NCBI RefSeq assembly: GCF_004571195.1
Contig: NZ_CP038271.1
Location: 1,621,001-1,685,000 of the forward strand
Direction of reading: 5' to 3'
DNA from: Legionella geestiana
GTDB lineage: Bacteria; Pseudomonadota; Gammaproteobacteria; Legionellales; Legionellaceae
DNA: 64,000 nt
Shown: positions 8,653 through 18,626 of the stretch, piece by piece
How positions within the stretch are numbered: position 1 is the first letter of the stretch
How the letters are laid out: the number at the start of each line of letters is the position of its first letter
Program-made: the position numbers and the translations under genes
Notes under the pieces: model-generated
Database searches by the model: none
Told to the model about the DNA's origin: nothing
What the model saw: the letters and a program-made list of their open reading frames with translations, nothing else

Positions 8653-8685
8653 ATTATAGCAACGATTCATTAACAGTTTATTAAG
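8653..8685 (-). promoter_or_regulatory. Promoter with PmrA-like direct repeat upstream of the effector candidate
   Basis: Read on the minus strand: CTTAATAAA, 2 bases, GTTAATGAA (8666-8685), then ten bases to a perfect -10 TATAAT (8653-8658). The Legionella PmrA recognition site is a tandem of CTTAATATT separated by two bases; the first half matches 7 of 9 and the second keeps the TTAAT core, at the correct 11-base period. The box covers the -35 position, where no -35 consensus exists, as expected for an activator-dependent promoter. PmrA binding itself is inference. Confidence 0.5.
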
Positions 8686-8856
8686 TATTGTTCAGGAGGC
8701 GTCCTTTCTGGTTGCCAAATAATCGATGCTGTATGTACGGCACGCAATGAACACCGTGAACTGTCCACGCGTCCCTGAAAGAGGAGAGTGATGATGCCAC
8801 TCGTCTGGTTGAGAGCGGGTATTTTTACCCTGGTGTGATTCGTGTTTCAAAACCTG

Positions 8857-8885
8857 TTGCGTTGTGTGCAGGCTTTCACTATAAT
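8857..8885 (+). promoter_or_regulatory. Promoter of tRNA-Val
   Basis: TTGCGT (8857-8862), 17 bases, TATAAT (8880-8885), followed by a C-rich stretch typical of stringently controlled discriminators, about 30 bases before the tRNA. The rest of the 296-base gap from 8621 to 8916 shows no convincing gene; a short GGGTA/TACCC hairpin at about 8817-8830 has no obvious role. Confidence 0.65.
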
Positions 8886-8916
8886 CCCCCCATTCGCAGC
8901 TTAGCGCACGAATTGC

Positions 8917-8991
8917 AGGCACGTAGCTCAGTGGTAGAGCACCACCTTGACATGGTGGTGGTCGGTGGTTCGATCCCACTCGTGCCTACCA
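8917..8991 (+). tRNA. tRNA-Val (anticodon GAC)
   Basis: 75-base tRNA with a 7-bp acceptor stem AGGCACG/CGTGCCT, D arm GCTCAGTGGTAGAGC, anticodon stem CCACC/GGTGG around the loop TTGACAT (anticodon GAC, reading GUC and GUU), T arm with TTCGATC, and an encoded CCA end. It is a single-gene unit with its own promoter and terminator, placed before thrS. Confidence 0.95.
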
Positions 8992-8996
8992 TATTT

Positions 8997-9022
8997 AACC
9001 CTGTTTTTCAGGGTTTTTTTTT
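8997..9022 (+). terminator. Rho-independent terminator of tRNA-Val
   Basis: Stem AACCCTG (8997-9003), loop TTTTT, stem CAGGGTT (9009-9015) running into an uninterrupted T tract up to 9022, directly behind the tRNA 3' end. Confidence 0.85.
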
Positions 9023-9065
9023 GCCATTTCAGAACCTGTTTCTGCATCGTTAAGGGAGAGAGCAG

Positions 9066-10979
9066 ATGCCAGCCATTCAACTGCCTGATGGAAGCATCAA
9101 ACACTTCGACCATGCCGTCAGCGTGCATGCGGTGGCCGAAAGCATCAGCCCGCGGCTTGCCATGGCGGCCATTGCCGGGCGTGTGAACGGCCAGATGGTG
9201 GATACCTCCCATATTATTACCGACGATGCCAGTGTCGTTATTCTCACGGAAAAACAGCCTGAAGCGCTTGAAGTCATTCGCCATTCAGCCGCGCACCTTC
9301 TGGCACAGGCAGTCAAGCAGTTGTTCCCTGAGGTACAGGTCACCATCGGTCCCGTTATTGAGGACGGTTTTTACTACGATTTTGCAACTGAGCGCCCCTT
9401 TACGCCTGAAGACATGGCGCGTATTGAAGCACGCATGCATGAACTGGCGGCTAAAAACACACCGGTCACCCGCCGTGAACTCTCGCGGGAAGCCGCTATT
9501 GCTTATTTTAAGGGGCTTGGCGAGCACTATAAGGCCGAGATAATTGAAAGCATTCCCGAGGGCGAGGCGCTTTCACTCTACCGTCAGGACGATTTTGAAG
9601 ATTTATGCCGTGGTCCGCATGTGCCATCAACCGGGTTTATCAAAGCCTTTAAACTGACGCGCCTTGCCGGTGCTTACTGGCGCGGAGATGCGAAAAACGC
9701 CATGCTGCAGCGCGTATATGGTACAGCCTGGGTCACTAAAAAAGACCTTGAAGCGTATCTGCTCCGTTTAGAAGAAGCGGAAAAGCGCGATCACCGTAAG
9801 CTTGGTAAAGCCATGGGGCTTTTTCATTTCCAGGACATAGCACCTGGCATGGTGTTCTGGCACCCGCATGGCTGGACGCTTTATTGTGCCCTGCAGGATT
9901 ACATGCGTGCACGTCTTAACGAATATGGCTATCTTGAAGTGCGTACGCCGGAAGTGGTTGACCGCAGTCTCTGGGAAAAGTCCGGGCACTGGGATAATTT
10001 TCGCGACAACATGTTTGTCACTGAAACAGAAAACCGCCACTATGCCATCAAACCGATGAACTGCCCCTGCCACGTGCAGATTTTTAATCAGGGGTTGAAA
10101 AGTTATCGCGATTTGCCATTGCGTCTTGCTGAATTTGGCAATTGCCACCGATGCGAGCCTTCGGGTGCGCTGCATGGCTTGATGCGCGTGCGCAATTTTG
10201 TGCAGGATGATGCCCACGTTTTTTGCACCGAAAACCAGATTCAATCAGAAGTTGATGCGATGCTGGCGCTGGTGCGCTCCGTATATACCGATTTTGGGTT
10301 TGAATCCATCCAGTACCGACTTGCGCTTCGCCCCGAAAAGCGGGTGGGCAGCGATGAGGTCTGGGATAAGGCGGAAGAGGCGCTGAAGGCCGCCATGCGT
10401 GCGCAGAACATTGAGTGGGTCGATGCGCCTGGTGAGGGAGCATTTTACGGTCCTAAAATTGAATGTTCACTGACCGACTGCCTCGGACGTATCTGGCAGT
10501 GCGGCACGATACAGGTCGATTTTTCCATGCCACAGCGACTTGATGCCGAATATGTCGCGGAAGATGGCGCAAAAGTAACCCCCGTCATGATTCATCGTGC
10601 CATTCTTGGGTCTTTTGAGCGATTTATAGGTATTTTGATTGAGCACTATGCCGGAAAGCTGCCACTTTGGCTTGCGCCCCAACAGGCAGCACTCTTTACC
10701 GTCAGTGAAAAACAGCATGAACGTGCCCTGCAAGTGTACGAAATTTTACAAAAAGAGGGATTTCGCGTACATTTGGACTTGAGAAATGAGAAAATAGGAT
10801 TTAAAATCCGCGAGCACACTCTGCATAAAATTCCTTATTTGCTCGTCATTGGCGACAAAGAGGTTGAAAATGGCACCGTCTCGGTACGTACGCGAGAGGG
10901 TGTTGATGCAGGCGTGATGACAATTAACGAATTGTGCGCTCACCTTTCCCGCGAGATGGCGGCAAAGCGGGCGCTTTAG
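9066..10979 (+). CDS. thrS: Threonyl-tRNA synthetase
   Basis: Class II synthetase of 637 residues charging tRNA-Thr in the cytosol. Order of domains: TGS domain (about 1-60), N-terminal editing domain with [10 protein letters not shown] (about 75-84) and [10 protein letters not shown] near 182-191, catalytic core from about 240 with [10 protein letters not shown] and the motif 2 region [16 protein letters not shown], and a C-terminal anticodon-binding domain from about 535. The ATG at 9066 has GGGAGAG upstream. It heads the conserved thrS-infC-rpmI-rplT-pheST-ihfA cluster, ending 23 bases before infC. In other gammaproteobacteria thrS is autoregulated by mRNA binding; no operator was identified here. 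Confidence 0.97.
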   Translation: MPAIQLPDGSIKHFDHAVSVHAVAESISPRLAMAAIAGRVNGQMVDTSHIITDDASVVILTEKQPEALEVIRHSAAHLLAQAVKQLFPEVQVTIGPVIEDGFYYDFATERPFTPEDMARIEARMHELAAKNTPVTRRELSREAAIAYFKGLGEHYKAEIIESIPEGEALSLYRQDDFEDLCRGPHVPSTGFIKAFKLTRLAGAYWRGDAKNAMLQRVYGTAWVTKKDLEAYLLRLEEAEKRDHRKLGKAMGLFHFQDIAPGMVFWHPHGWTLYCALQDYMRARLNEYGYLEVRTPEVVDRSLWEKSGHWDNFRDNMFVTETENRHYAIKPMNCPCHVQIFNQGLKSYRDLPLRLAEFGNCHRCEPSGALHGLMRVRNFVQDDAHVFCTENQIQSEVDAMLALVRSVYTDFGFESIQYRLALRPEKRVGSDEVWDKAEEALKAAMRAQNIEWVDAPGEGAFYGPKIECSLTDCLGRIWQCGTIQVDFSMPQRLDAEYVAEDGAKVTPVMIHRAILGSFERFIGILIEHYAGKLPLWLAPQQAALFTVSEKQHERALQVYEILQKEGFRVHLDLRNEKIGFKIREHTLHKIPYLLVIGDKEVENGTVSVRTREGVDAGVMTINELCAHLSREMAAKRAL

Positions 10980-11002
10980 GAACCTGACAGGAGGGTGAGA
11001 CC

Positions 11003-11536
11003 ATTAGTGCACCAAACAAGCGTGACAGTGATCGCGCACGAGTGAATGAGCAAATCAATGTATCGGAAGTACGCTTGATTGATGCTGATGGCAACCAGGT
11101 TGGGGTAGTATCAACGCGTGAAGCCTTGCGTGCGGCCGAAGAAGGCGGGTTTGACCTGGTGGAGATTTCTCCTACGGCAAGACCGCCGGTATGTCGCATC
11201 ATGGATTACGGCAAATACCTCTTTGAACTGAGCAAGAAACAGGCGGAAGCGAAGAAAAAGCAGAAGCAGGTTCAGGTCAAGGAAATAAAATTCCGTCCAA
11301 CGACGGAAGACGGGGATTACCAGGTCAAGCTACGCAACCTGATAAAATTCCTGAATCATGGCGACAAAGTTAAAATTTCACTGCGGTTTCGCGGCCGTGA
11401 AATGGCCCATCAGGACATTGGCATGAAAATCATGGAGCGTCTGCAGCTGGATACGGCGGAACTGGCCGTCGTCGAGCAACAGGCTAAACGTGAAGGTCGC
11501 CAGTTATTGATGGTGCTGTCGCCTAAAAAGAAGTAG
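11003..11536 (+). CDS. infC: Translation initiation factor IF-3, AUU start codon
   Basis: IF-3 prevents premature joining of ribosomal subunits and checks start-codon pairing. I start it at ATT 11003-11005: it lies 5-8 bases after a strong AGGAGGGTGAG site (10988-10998) and gives 177 residues, the family length (E. coli 180). An ATG-only or GTG (11042) start would lose 13 residues and has no ribosome-binding site. An AUU start is the known basis of IF-3 autoregulation, because IF-3 rejects its own unusual start codon. The N-domain ([19 protein letters not shown]) and C-domain ([17 protein letters not shown]) signatures are intact. Confidence 0.95.
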   Translation: MSAPNKRDSDRARVNEQINVSEVRLIDADGNQVGVVSTREALRAAEEGGFDLVEISPTARPPVCRIMDYGKYLFELSKKQAEAKKKQKQVQVKEIKFRPTTEDGDYQVKLRNLIKFLNHGDKVKISLRFRGREMAHQDIGMKIMERLQLDTAELAVVEQQAKREGRQLLMVLSPKKK

Positions 11537-11583
11537 GGCAGCAGTTAGTTCTTTGTTGAATCAACGTTGCACCTGAACCCAAA

Positions 11584-11650
11584 GGGTTATTCAAGGCAAG
11601 CGCAAACAGCACGCGTATGGCTGTTTTTTGCCTGTTTACAAGAATAACCT
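11584..11650 (+). promoter_or_regulatory. Structured leader before rpmI (possible L20 control region)
   Basis: In the 141-base infC-rpmI gap, GGGTTATTC (11584-11592) pairs with GAATAACCT (11642-11650), enclosing an inner hairpin AAGGCAA..AAACAGC / GCTGTTT..TTGCCT with the loop ACGCGTAT. In E. coli ribosomal protein L20 represses rpmI-rplT through a pseudoknot in this interval. The structure is seen in the sequence; the role is inference by position. Confidence 0.5.
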
Positions 11651-11677
11651 GTATTGAACGAATGCGGAGTACAATGT

Positions 11678-11878
11678 ATGCCGAAGTTAAAATCACATCG
11701 TGGAGCGAGTAAACGCTTCAAACCCACTGCCAATGGTGGCGTCAAACGACGTGGAGCCTACCGGAACCACATCCTGACGAAAAAATCCACCAAGCAAAAA
11801 CGTCATCTGCGTGTAGGAGCTCGTATCCTGAAAGCGTGTGATGCACGTCTTGCCAAACGTATGCTGCACGGTAGTTAA
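11678..11878 (+). CDS. rpmI: 50S ribosomal protein L35
   Basis: 66-residue basic large-subunit protein beginning [14 protein letters not shown], the invariant L35 N-terminus. The ATG at 11678 has GCGGAG at 11664-11669; an in-frame TTG at 11654 is longer than the family. Contains the typical [20 protein letters not shown] segment and ends close to the usual length. It is followed by rplT after 14 bases. Confidence 0.97.
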   Translation: MPKLKSHRGASKRFKPTANGGVKRRGAYRNHILTKKSTKQKRHLRVGARILKACDARLAKRMLHGS

Positions 11879-11892
11879 GGGGAGAATGCGCA

Positions 11893-12252
11893 ATGCCACG
11901 AGTTAAACGCGGAGTTACCGCGAAAGCACGCCATAAGAAGGTTCTTAAGCAGGCCAAAGGTTATTACGGTGCCCGTAGTCGGGTCTATCGGGTTGCCAAA
12001 CAGGCGGTCATCAAGGCAGGTCAGTACGCCTACCGCGATCGCCGTCAGAAAAAGCGCCAGTTCCGAGCACTGTGGATTACCCGTATCAACGCGCAGGCGC
12101 GTGAATGCGGGCTGAGTTACAGCCGCCTGATTGACGGCCTCAAAAAAGCCAATATCGAGCTTGACCGCAAGGTGCTTGCTGATATGGCGGTTTTTGACAA
12201 GCCAGGATTCGCCCTGGTTGCCGAGCAGGCAAAGGCTGCACTGGCAGACTGA
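11893..12252 (+). CDS. rplT: 50S ribosomal protein L20
   Basis: 119-residue large-subunit protein, needed early in 50S assembly and, in known cases, a translational repressor of its own operon. Starts [19 protein letters not shown] and carries [17 protein letters not shown] and the C-terminal RNA-binding globular domain ([17 protein letters not shown]). A GGGGAGAA site precedes the ATG. A strong hairpin follows at 12283-12309. Confidence 0.97.
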   Translation: MPRVKRGVTAKARHKKVLKQAKGYYGARSRVYRVAKQAVIKAGQYAYRDRRQKKRQFRALWITRINAQARECGLSYSRLIDGLKKANIELDRKVLADMAVFDKPGFALVAEQAKAALAD

Positions 12253-12282
12253 CTCTTGTTGTAACGTAAACTGTTATCGATT

Positions 12283-12309
12283 CCGGGCGCGCTGCGCCCG
12301 GTTCTTTTT
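12283..12309 (+). terminator. Terminator or attenuator between rplT and pheS
   Basis: Perfect stem CCGGGCGC (12283-12290) / GCGCCCGG (12294-12301), loop GCT, tail TTCTTTTT. It separates the ribosomal part of the cluster from pheST. No Phe-rich leader peptide can be read between rplT and the hairpin, so E. coli-style pheST attenuation is not supported; partial termination is more likely. Confidence 0.8.
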
Positions 12310-12325
12310 GAAGGCAGGCTGATTT

Positions 12326-13339
12326 ATGCAGGATATTACGGAACTCGAGCAGCAGGCGCTGGCCGCCATTAACGCTGCCATCGATCTTGTGGCACTGGAT
12401 TCGGTACGCGTAGAGTACCTTGGAAAAAAAGGCAGACTGACGGATTTGCTCAAGGCCATTGCCAGCCTTCCCGCCGACCAGAAACCCCTTGCAGGGCAAA
12501 AGGTCAACGATGTTAAACGTGTCCTCGCCGCCCGAATTGATGAGCGACTCATTGAACTGCGAGAAGCCGCCACGAGCGAACGCATTGAACGCGAACGCAT
12601 TGACGTGACACTGCCGGGCCGACTGCCGGACACCGGCTCACTGCATCCAGTGACACGCGTACGGCAGCGCATTGTCAATTACTTCGCACAACGTGGCTTT
12701 GACATTGTCGAAGGCCCGGAAATTGAAACTGAATTTTACAATTTTGAAGCGCTGAATATTCCTGACAGCCATCCAGCGCGCGCCATGCACGATACCTTTT
12801 ATTTTGGCGATGGCAGGCTTTTGCGGACGCATACCTCACCGGTTCAAGTGCATGTCATGGAAACCAAGGCTCCGCCTCTGCGCCTGATAGCGCCGGGGCG
12901 CGTGTATCGTTGCGATTCAGACGTCACTCATACGCCGATGTTTCACCAGGTTGAAGGGCTCGTTATCGACACATCGTCAACCCTCGCCGCTCTGCGCGCG
13001 CTTTTGCAGGATTTTTTTGCAGATTTCTTTGGGCGTACACTGGCACTTCGTTTTCGCCCTTCTTACTTCCCGTTCACCGAACCCTCTGCCGAGGTTGATA
13101 TTGAGTGCACCAGCTGCTCCGGAAAGGGCTGTCGCTCCTGTAAATTCACAGGCTGGCTGGAGGTGCTGGGGTGTGGGATGGTGCATCCTAATGTGCTGCG
13201 CGCTGTTAACATTTCTCCAGACGAATACCAGGGCTATGCCTTTGGCATGGGCATGGACAGGCTCGCCATGCTCTATTACGGCATCGACGATTTGCGTGCC
13301 ATGTTTGAAAACGATATTAATTTTTTAAGCCAATTTTAA
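12326..13339 (+). CDS. pheS: Phenylalanyl-tRNA synthetase alpha subunit
   Basis: 337-residue catalytic subunit of the alpha2beta2 class II synthetase. After an N-terminal coiled coil come motif 1 ([20 protein letters not shown]), motif 2 ([23 protein letters not shown]) and motif 3 ([18 protein letters not shown] sequence near the C-terminus). A four-cysteine [17 protein letters not shown] insert near residue 259-275 is likely a small zinc ribbon, as in Pseudomonas-type PheS. ATG with AAGGCAGG upstream; pheT starts 18 bases after the stop. Confidence 0.97.
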   Translation: MQDITELEQQALAAINAAIDLVALDSVRVEYLGKKGRLTDLLKAIASLPADQKPLAGQKVNDVKRVLAARIDERLIELREAATSERIERERIDVTLPGRLPDTGSLHPVTRVRQRIVNYFAQRGFDIVEGPEIETEFYNFEALNIPDSHPARAMHDTFYFGDGRLLRTHTSPVQVHVMETKAPPLRLIAPGRVYRCDSDVTHTPMFHQVEGLVIDTSSTLAALRALLQDFFADFFGRTLALRFRPSYFPFTEPSAEVDIECTSCSGKGCRSCKFTGWLEVLGCGMVHPNVLRAVNISPDEYQGYAFGMGMDRLAMLYYGIDDLRAMFENDINFLSQF

Positions 13340-13357
13340 TGGAATCGCGGGGAATAC

Positions 13358-15736
13358 ATGAAAGTCAGTGAAATGTGGTTGCGTGAATGGGTTAATCCTC
13401 CGCTCACAGAGGAAGCGCTTGCACATGTACTTACCATGTCAGGCCTCGAAGTTGAAAATGTTTCCCCGGTTGCCGGGGACTTTGACCATGTGGTTGTCGG
13501 GCATGTTTTGTCAGTTGAGCGTCACCCCCAGGCTGACCGGCTGAGCCTTTGTCAGGTAGACTCAGGCACCAGTGGTGTGCTGCGCGTTGTATGTGGTGCG
13601 TCTAATGTACGGCGTGGACTGAAAGTGGCACTTGCCCTTGAGGGAGCGGTTTTGCCAAATGGCATGGTGATACGCGAGGCAAAAGTCCGCGGCGAGCCAT
13701 CCTTTGGCATGCTCTGTTCTGAAAGTGAGCTTGGACTTGCCGCTCAGTCGAGTGGCATTATCGAGCTCGACGATGACGCGCCTGTCGGTATGAATCTGCG
13801 CGATTATCTGCTGCTTGACGATAACGTGATTGAAATCAGTATCACCCCCAATCGTGCCGATTGTTTGAGTGTGGCCGGTCTTGCCCGAGAAACAGGCGCC
13901 ATTACCTCCCTGCCGGTGACGAGGCCGCCTTTTGCGCCGTGCCGACCCGGAACGGATGTCAAACGGGATATAGCGCTTCTTGATACCACCGCCTGCCCAA
14001 TTTACTACGGGCGTGTCATTTGCAATATCAACCCACACGCAACATCGCCGCTTTGGCTTCGCGAGCGCCTGCGCCGCGCGGGTATCCGCCCACACCATCC
14101 GGTGGTCGATGTATCCAACTATATTATGCTTGAATGGGGGCAGCCGCTGCATGCCTTTGACCTTGCGCGCATTGAAGGTGGCATTCGCGTGCGTCGAGCT
14201 CAGGACGGGGAGCAGCTCGAACTTCTGGATGGCGGAAATGCTACGCTTGACAGCCGTACTCTTGTTATTGCCGATGAGAAAAAACCCCTTGCAATTGCGG
14301 GAGTCATGGGAGGACGCGAGAGCGCCGTTGACGCAGAAACGACTGATGTTTTCCTCGAGTGCGCCTGGTTTTCACCGCAGGCGATTGCCGGTGTTGCCCG
14401 CCGATTCGGCCTGAGCAGTGATGCCGCGCAGCGTTATGAACGCGGTGTTGATTTCACGATTCAGGAAGAAATGCTTGAGCGCGCGACGGAGCTGCTCCTC
14501 TCAATCACCGGCGGCACGCCGGGAGAAGTACTTCGCCAGCGGGCAGAGGCACACATTCCTGCGCTCTCGACTGTGGATTTTAATCCGCAGGATGTCAGGC
14601 GCCTGACGGGACTTGAGGTGCCAAATGAAACCATGCACTCACAGCTTTTACGCCTTGGCATGAAGGTCGATACCACGGCTCCTGTCTGGAAAATTACTGT
14701 TCCGGCTCATCGCTTTGACATACGGCTGAGTGTTGACTGCGTGGAAGAAGTAGTGAGGCTTACCGGTTATGATAATCTGCCGCAGACGGCTTCTGACTGC
14801 GGTACGCGTGCAGGCGTTGTTTGTGCCGGCGAAGCAATGTCGATGCGCCTGTGCGCTTTTTTAAGCGGACGCGGTTACCGGGAAACCATCAGCTACAGTT
14901 TTGTGGATAATGAGCTGCAGCAGGCTGTCTATCCGAAAGCGTCCGCCCTCGAACTCTTAAACCCCATTTCTTCTGACATGTCGCACATGCGTGCAGGGCT
15001 CTGGCCAGGACTGCTTGCCAGCATGCTCTATAACACCCATCGTCAGCAGCAGGCGCTGCGTCTTTTTGAAATGGGGGTGGTTTTTAGACTGGATGAAGGC
15101 CTATTGACTGAACATCTCAATGTCGGCGGGCTTTTAACCGGGCCGCATCCGCAGTCGAACTGGAGTCTAAAAGAGCGTCCTGCTGACTTTTTTGATGTGA
15201 AGGGTGATTTGCAGGCACTTTTTGCGCAACTTGGCTGCAACGATGTACAGTTTTGTGCGGCAACACACGATGCACTGCATCCCGGGCAATCGGCACAGAT
15301 TCTGATAAACGGCACGCCAGCCGGCTGGGTCGGGGTATTACACCCACGCCTCCTCGATGCACTGGATTGCACGGCGGATGTTGTGCTGTTTGAATTGGAA
15401 GTGGCGGCCTTACAGTCGCAGGCGGATAAACGTTATCAACCCATATCGCGCTTCCCGCAAATTCGGCGTGATTTATCCCTTCTTGTACCTCGCACCGTGA
15501 CGGTTGCTGAGCTGGAATCCGCAGTTCGCTCGGCAGTACCGGCTGCACTTTTGCGCCGGTTTAGGGTATTTGATGTTTATGAGGGAAAAGGGATTGCGCC
15601 TGACCATAAAAGCATCGCAATTTCGCTGTGTCTGCAGGACCCGGAAAAAACTCTGGAGGAGGCCGGGATTAATGCAATAATCAGTGCTATAATCAGGACG
15701 TTGGAAGAAAAATTATCAATAACACTGAGGGAATGA
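13358..15736 (+). CDS. pheT: Phenylalanyl-tRNA synthetase beta subunit
   Basis: 792-residue subunit with the normal architecture: N-terminal tRNA-binding OB domain (about 40-150), B3/B4 editing domain (about 210-390, with RYERGVD), B5 domain, the catalytic-like core and the C-terminal ferredoxin-fold anticodon-binding domain ([15 protein letters not shown] to the end). It forms a heterotetramer with PheS. GCGGGGAAT precedes the ATG. The stop overlaps the start of ihfA (ATGA), a conserved arrangement. Confidence 0.97.
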   Translation: MKVSEMWLREWVNPPLTEEALAHVLTMSGLEVENVSPVAGDFDHVVVGHVLSVERHPQADRLSLCQVDSGTSGVLRVVCGASNVRRGLKVALALEGAVLPNGMVIREAKVRGEPSFGMLCSESELGLAAQSSGIIELDDDAPVGMNLRDYLLLDDNVIEISITPNRADCLSVAGLARETGAITSLPVTRPPFAPCRPGTDVKRDIALLDTTACPIYYGRVICNINPHATSPLWLRERLRRAGIRPHHPVVDVSNYIMLEWGQPLHAFDLARIEGGIRVRRAQDGEQLELLDGGNATLDSRTLVIADEKKPLAIAGVMGGRESAVDAETTDVFLECAWFSPQAIAGVARRFGLSSDAAQRYERGVDFTIQEEMLERATELLLSITGGTPGEVLRQRAEAHIPALSTVDFNPQDVRRLTGLEVPNETMHSQLLRLGMKVDTTAPVWKITVPAHRFDIRLSVDCVEEVVRLTGYDNLPQTASDCGTRAGVVCAGEAMSMRLCAFLSGRGYRETISYSFVDNELQQAVYPKASALELLNPISSDMSHMRAGLWPGLLASMLYNTHRQQQALRLFEMGVVFRLDEGLLTEHLNVGGLLTGPHPQSNWSLKERPADFFDVKGDLQALFAQLGCNDVQFCAATHDALHPGQSAQILINGTPAGWVGVLHPRLLDALDCTADVVLFELEVAALQSQADKRYQPISRFPQIRRDLSLLVPRTVTVAELESAVRSAVPAALLRRFRVFDVYEGKGIAPDHKSIAISLCLQDPEKTLEEAGINAIISAIIRTLEEKLSITLRE

Positions 15737-16029
15737 CCGTGAATGCGCTGAGCAAAGCCTGTATTGCGGAAACACTGTGCAGTGAAATAGGCCTTTCCAA
15801 GACGGATGCCAAGGCGATGGTTGAACAGTTTTTTGAAGAAATTCGTCTGGCGCTGGAAAGTGGCGAGCATGTAAAATTGTCCGGTTTTGGCAATTTTACC
15901 CTGCGTGACAAGCCCCAGCGGCCTGGTCGAAATCCCAAAACCGGTGAAGAAATTCCGGTTGAGGCCAGACGGGTCGTTACTTTCAAGCCGGGCCTGAAAT
16001 TAAAAACCCGAATTGAAGCGAGGTCGTAA
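15733..16029 (+). CDS. ihfA: Integration host factor alpha subunit
   Basis: 98-residue DNA-bending nucleoid protein of the HU/IHF family, partner of IhfB. Diagnostic: [27 protein letters not shown], with the Pro-tipped intercalating arm [10 protein letters not shown]. The ATG at 15733 overlaps the pheT stop; a GTG at 15739 giving MNALSKA is an equally good start and matches how relatives begin. IHF is known in Legionella to influence the switch to the transmissive phase. It is the last gene of the cluster. Confidence 0.95.
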   Translation: MTVNALSKACIAETLCSEIGLSKTDAKAMVEQFFEEIRLALESGEHVKLSGFGNFTLRDKPQRPGRNPKTGEEIPVEARRVVTFKPGLKLKTRIEARS

Positions 16030-16032
16030 CGC

Positions 16033-16356
16033 GTGAGTGGGTATTATCAACGGCATATTCTGGTTTGTACTAATCAAAAACCGGGTGGTAAAGCCTGTTG
16101 CGCTGAAAAAGGTGCGGCAGAAACCTTTGAGTACCTTCGCACCCGCCTGCTTGAGCGGGGGCTGCAGGGACCCGGCATGCTGCGTACCAGCAAGACGGGC
16201 TGTCTTGGCCGCTGTGCAATGGGGCCCTGCATGGTTATTTATCCAGAAGGGGTGTGGTACCGTTGCCATACAGAAGCTGATGTTGATGAGGTCATTGAAA
16301 AACATCTGGTGGGGGGAGAAACAGTGACCCGCCTGCTGATGGATGAGCCCTCATAA
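16033..16356 (+). CDS. (2Fe-2S) ferredoxin-like, thioredoxin-fold protein
   Basis: 107 residues with the thioredoxin-like 2Fe-2S arrangement: Cys12, Cys22/23, then Cys57 and Cys61 in the TGCLGRCAMGP motif. This resembles shethna-type and NuoE-related small ferredoxins; the redox partner is unknown. GTG start at 16033, four bases after ihfA, so it is probably read on the same message. Length and cysteine spacing are normal for the family. Confidence 0.8.
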   Translation: MSGYYQRHILVCTNQKPGGKACCAEKGAAETFEYLRTRLLERGLQGPGMLRTSKTGCLGRCAMGPCMVIYPEGVWYRCHTEADVDEVIEKHLVGGETVTRLLMDEPS

Positions 16357-16470
16357 GCCTTATCGTGTAAATCCCCTGGTTTTCCCTTGCAGGATGATAG
16401 AATTTTGGTTAGAATCGCCCGTCCAGAATTAAAAGATTTTAAAACAGAGTGGCGGTACGGAGTTAATTTA

Positions 16471-16905
16471 ATGAAAACATTCAGCGCCAAGGCACACGAA
16501 GTTAAGCGTGACTGGTTCGTTATTGATGCAACAGATAAGGTGCTCGGCCGCATGGCGACCGAGATAGCCAGACGTTTGCGTGGCAAGCACAAGGCGGAAT
16601 ATACCCCCCACGTTGACACCGGGGATTATATCGTCGTCATCAACGCCGAAAAAGTAACGGTCACAGGCCGAAAGTTCAAACAAAAAATGTATTATCGCCA
16701 CAGTGGTCATCCCGGCGGTATTAAAGAGATGTCGTTCGAGAAAATGCAGGAAAAAAATCCTGCGCGCATTATCGAGCTGGCTGTCAAGGGCATGTTGCCA
16801 AAGAATCCGTTGGGTCGTGAAATGTACCGCAAGCTGAAAGTCTATGCGGGAGAGGCGCACCCACACACTGCGCAACAACCCAAACCACTTTTGACTGAGG
16901 AATAA
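16471..16905 (+). CDS. rplM: 50S ribosomal protein L13
   Basis: 144-residue protein that is among the first to bind 23S rRNA. I use the ATG at 16471 ([11 protein letters not shown]) because it matches the family's start and length; the frame is open upstream to 16387 but has no support. Recognised by [27 protein letters not shown] sequence and HSGHPGG. rpsI starts six bases after the stop, the usual rplM-rpsI operon. Confidence 0.97.
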   Translation: MKTFSAKAHEVKRDWFVIDATDKVLGRMATEIARRLRGKHKAEYTPHVDTGDYIVVINAEKVTVTGRKFKQKMYYRHSGHPGGIKEMSFEKMQEKNPARIIELAVKGMLPKNPLGREMYRKLKVYAGEAHPHTAQQPKPLLTEE

Positions 16906-16910
16906 CGATT

Positions 16911-17342
16911 ATGGCCGAGATGCAGCAATACTATGGTACCGGACGCAGAAAAAGCTCCGCCGCCAGAGTTTTCTTGCGACCAGGTAAAGGCAACATTCAG
17001 ATTAACAAGCGCTCTCCTGAAGAGTACTTTGGTCGTGAAACGTCCTGCATGGTCGTGCGTCAACCCCTTGAAGTGGTTGGCATGCTGAATAAATTTGATG
17101 CGTACATCACCGTAAGTGGTGGTGGCATATCTGGACAGGCAGGTGCTGTTCGCTTAGGTATCGCCCGCGCGCTGGTCGAATACGATGAGCACGATTTACC
17201 GGCAGATGCTGAGCCACGTCCTGATTCACTGCGACGCAAACTCCGTGCTCAAGGGTTGCTGACCCGTGACTCACGTAAAGTTGAGCGTAAGAAGTGCGGT
17301 CTGCATAAAGCCCGTAAAGCTACGCAGTACTCCAAGCGTTAA
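16911..17342 (+). CDS. rpsI: 30S ribosomal protein S9
   Basis: 143-residue small-subunit protein whose C-terminal tail reaches the P-site tRNA. Recognised by [15 protein letters not shown], the [19 protein letters not shown] signature and the basic end ..[17 protein letters not shown]. Second gene of the rplM-rpsI operon, closed by a strong terminator at 17394-17418. The product is slightly longer than E. coli S9 (130) through its N-terminus and mid region. Confidence 0.97.
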   Translation: MAEMQQYYGTGRRKSSAARVFLRPGKGNIQINKRSPEEYFGRETSCMVVRQPLEVVGMLNKFDAYITVSGGGISGQAGAVRLGIARALVEYDEHDLPADAEPRPDSLRRKLRAQGLLTRDSRKVERKKCGLHKARKATQYSKR

Positions 17343-17393
17343 TCACATACGCTTGCTCGCTACAGAGCGTTCAAACTATCGAGTATTTCCAAG

Positions 17394-17418
17394 CCGGGCT
17401 TCAAAGCCCGGTTTTTTT
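17394..17418 (+). terminator. Terminator after rplM-rpsI
   Basis: Stem CCGGGCT (17394-17400), loop TCAA, stem AGCCCGG (17405-17411), then seven T. It closes the ribosomal operon before the convergent amidohydrolase gene. Confidence 0.9.
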
Positions 17419-17439
17419 GTGCGGCTAAAAACCATCGTT

Positions 17440-18495
17440 TTATCCGTTCAGACCAAATCCCATATTCTGTGCATTCTCAAAACAAATCTTGCGCAGTTCT
17501 TTATCGGTAAGGCCACAGTTACGTATAAAATCCATGGAGCGCTGCAGGTCTTCATAGGGATAATCAGTCGCAAGCAATACCCGGTCTATTCCCATCACGC
17601 GTATAACAAAATCCAGTGCAGCTTTGGAAAAACGCCCGCTGGTGGTGACATGGACATTATTCAGCAGCACTTCAGATGGAGTCTTGTCAATTTTAGGGCG
17701 TAAATCGATGAATGCGGGCAGTTTTGAAAGTCCCGGGTTAACATAGGCCCAGTCAATGCGGTCGGGCACGAGAAACGGCAGGGTTTCCCCAAGGTGGCCG
17801 ATGATTATTTGAAGTTTTGGAAAGGCATCAAAGACGCCCGCATAAATCATGCGCAGCAGGCAGAGCGAGGTTTCGAACTGAAATCCAAGCGCCGGTCCTG
17901 CAAGGGCGAAACCATACTGGCCATATTCAGCCCCCTGAGGAATTGTTGGATGCAGGTAAACCGGGATGTTGAGTGCTTCCGCTGCCTCCAGTAATGGCCA
18001 GAACTGACGGTTATCAAGGTAGATGTCCTTGCCATAATTGGCATGTGTCAGCCAGCCCTTAAATCCCAGAGTGGATACACACCGCGTGAGCTCCAGTACC
18101 GCCTCTTTCACCGACTGCAAGGCAAGGGTTGCAAACCCCTCAAATCGACCCGGGTGCCGTTTTATCGCTTCATGCAGCACATCATTATGCATCCGCGCCA
18201 TGGTGGTGAGCGTCTCGTATGTTTTTTCACTGCACTCATCAAGCCCGGGCGTTGAGAAACTTAAAACCTGCACATCAAGGCCCGCCGCATCCATCATGGC
18301 AATGCGCTGTTCACCCATATCACACAGGCGGCTGATAAACGCTTCATCATGCACCAATGTGACCGTTTCGTTAAAGCGAAGGTAGTGAATGCCCGGATAT
18401 TTTCCCTCTTCAAGACGGGGAAATGCCTTGCGGGATGCGAGGTACTCAAAGGCCGCCTGCGTGTAGAAATGCGTTTCTAAATCGATACTGCGCAT
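17440..18495 (-). CDS. Amidohydrolase-family metal-dependent decarboxylase/hydrolase
   Basis: 351-residue TIM-barrel protein of the Amidohydrolase_2 group, which includes gamma-resorcylate and aminocarboxymuconate-semialdehyde decarboxylases. Expected metal/catalytic residues are visible in DLETHFYT at the N-terminus, VYLHPTIPQ (about residue 178), IIGHLGE (about 236) and the late aspartate of LLATDYPYED (about 315). The substrate cannot be inferred. It is convergent with rpsI and divergent from the effector candidate at 18663, with which it interrupts the usual rplM-rpsI / petABC order. Confidence 0.75.
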   Translation of the reverse strand: MRSIDLETHFYTQAAFEYLASRKAFPRLEEGKYPGIHYLRFNETVTLVHDEAFISRLCDMGEQRIAMMDAAGLDVQVLSFSTPGLDECSEKTYETLTTMARMHNDVLHEAIKRHPGRFEGFATLALQSVKEAVLELTRCVSTLGFKGWLTHANYGKDIYLDNRQFWPLLEAAEALNIPVYLHPTIPQGAEYGQYGFALAGPALGFQFETSLCLLRMIYAGVFDAFPKLQIIIGHLGETLPFLVPDRIDWAYVNPGLSKLPAFIDLRPKIDKTPSEVLLNNVHVTTSGRFSKAALDFVIRVMGIDRVLLATDYPYEDLQRSMDFIRNCGLTDKELRKICFENAQNMGFGLNG

Positions 18496-18555
18496 GCGTG
18501 ACTCCAGAGGATTGGTATGCCTGAAGTGTAGGCTATCTTTTCGCTGCCTGCCGCA

Positions 18556-18584
18556 ATTGTTGCGCTTTATTAAAGCTGATACAA
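18556..18584 (+). promoter_or_regulatory. Promoter of the Cys-His-Asp effector candidate
   Basis: TTGTTG (18556-18561), 17 bases, TACAAT (18579-18584), in a locally AT-rich stretch. It implies an untranslated leader of roughly 70-120 bases depending on the true start codon. A search for a PmrA-type repeat with an 11-base period found none here. Confidence 0.5.
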
Positions 18585-18626
18585 TCTAACAGTTAATCAA
18601 AACAATCAAAATTAATACCATGGCGA

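Noticed and set aside
8692..8979. 95-codon minus-strand open frame (MGSNHRPPPCQGG..)
   Set aside because: It runs antisense through tRNA-Val; this N-terminus is a well-known artefact of translating tRNA genes.
12253..12325. Phe-dependent attenuation of pheST
   Set aside because: The hairpin is real but no leader peptide with Phe codons can be read before it.
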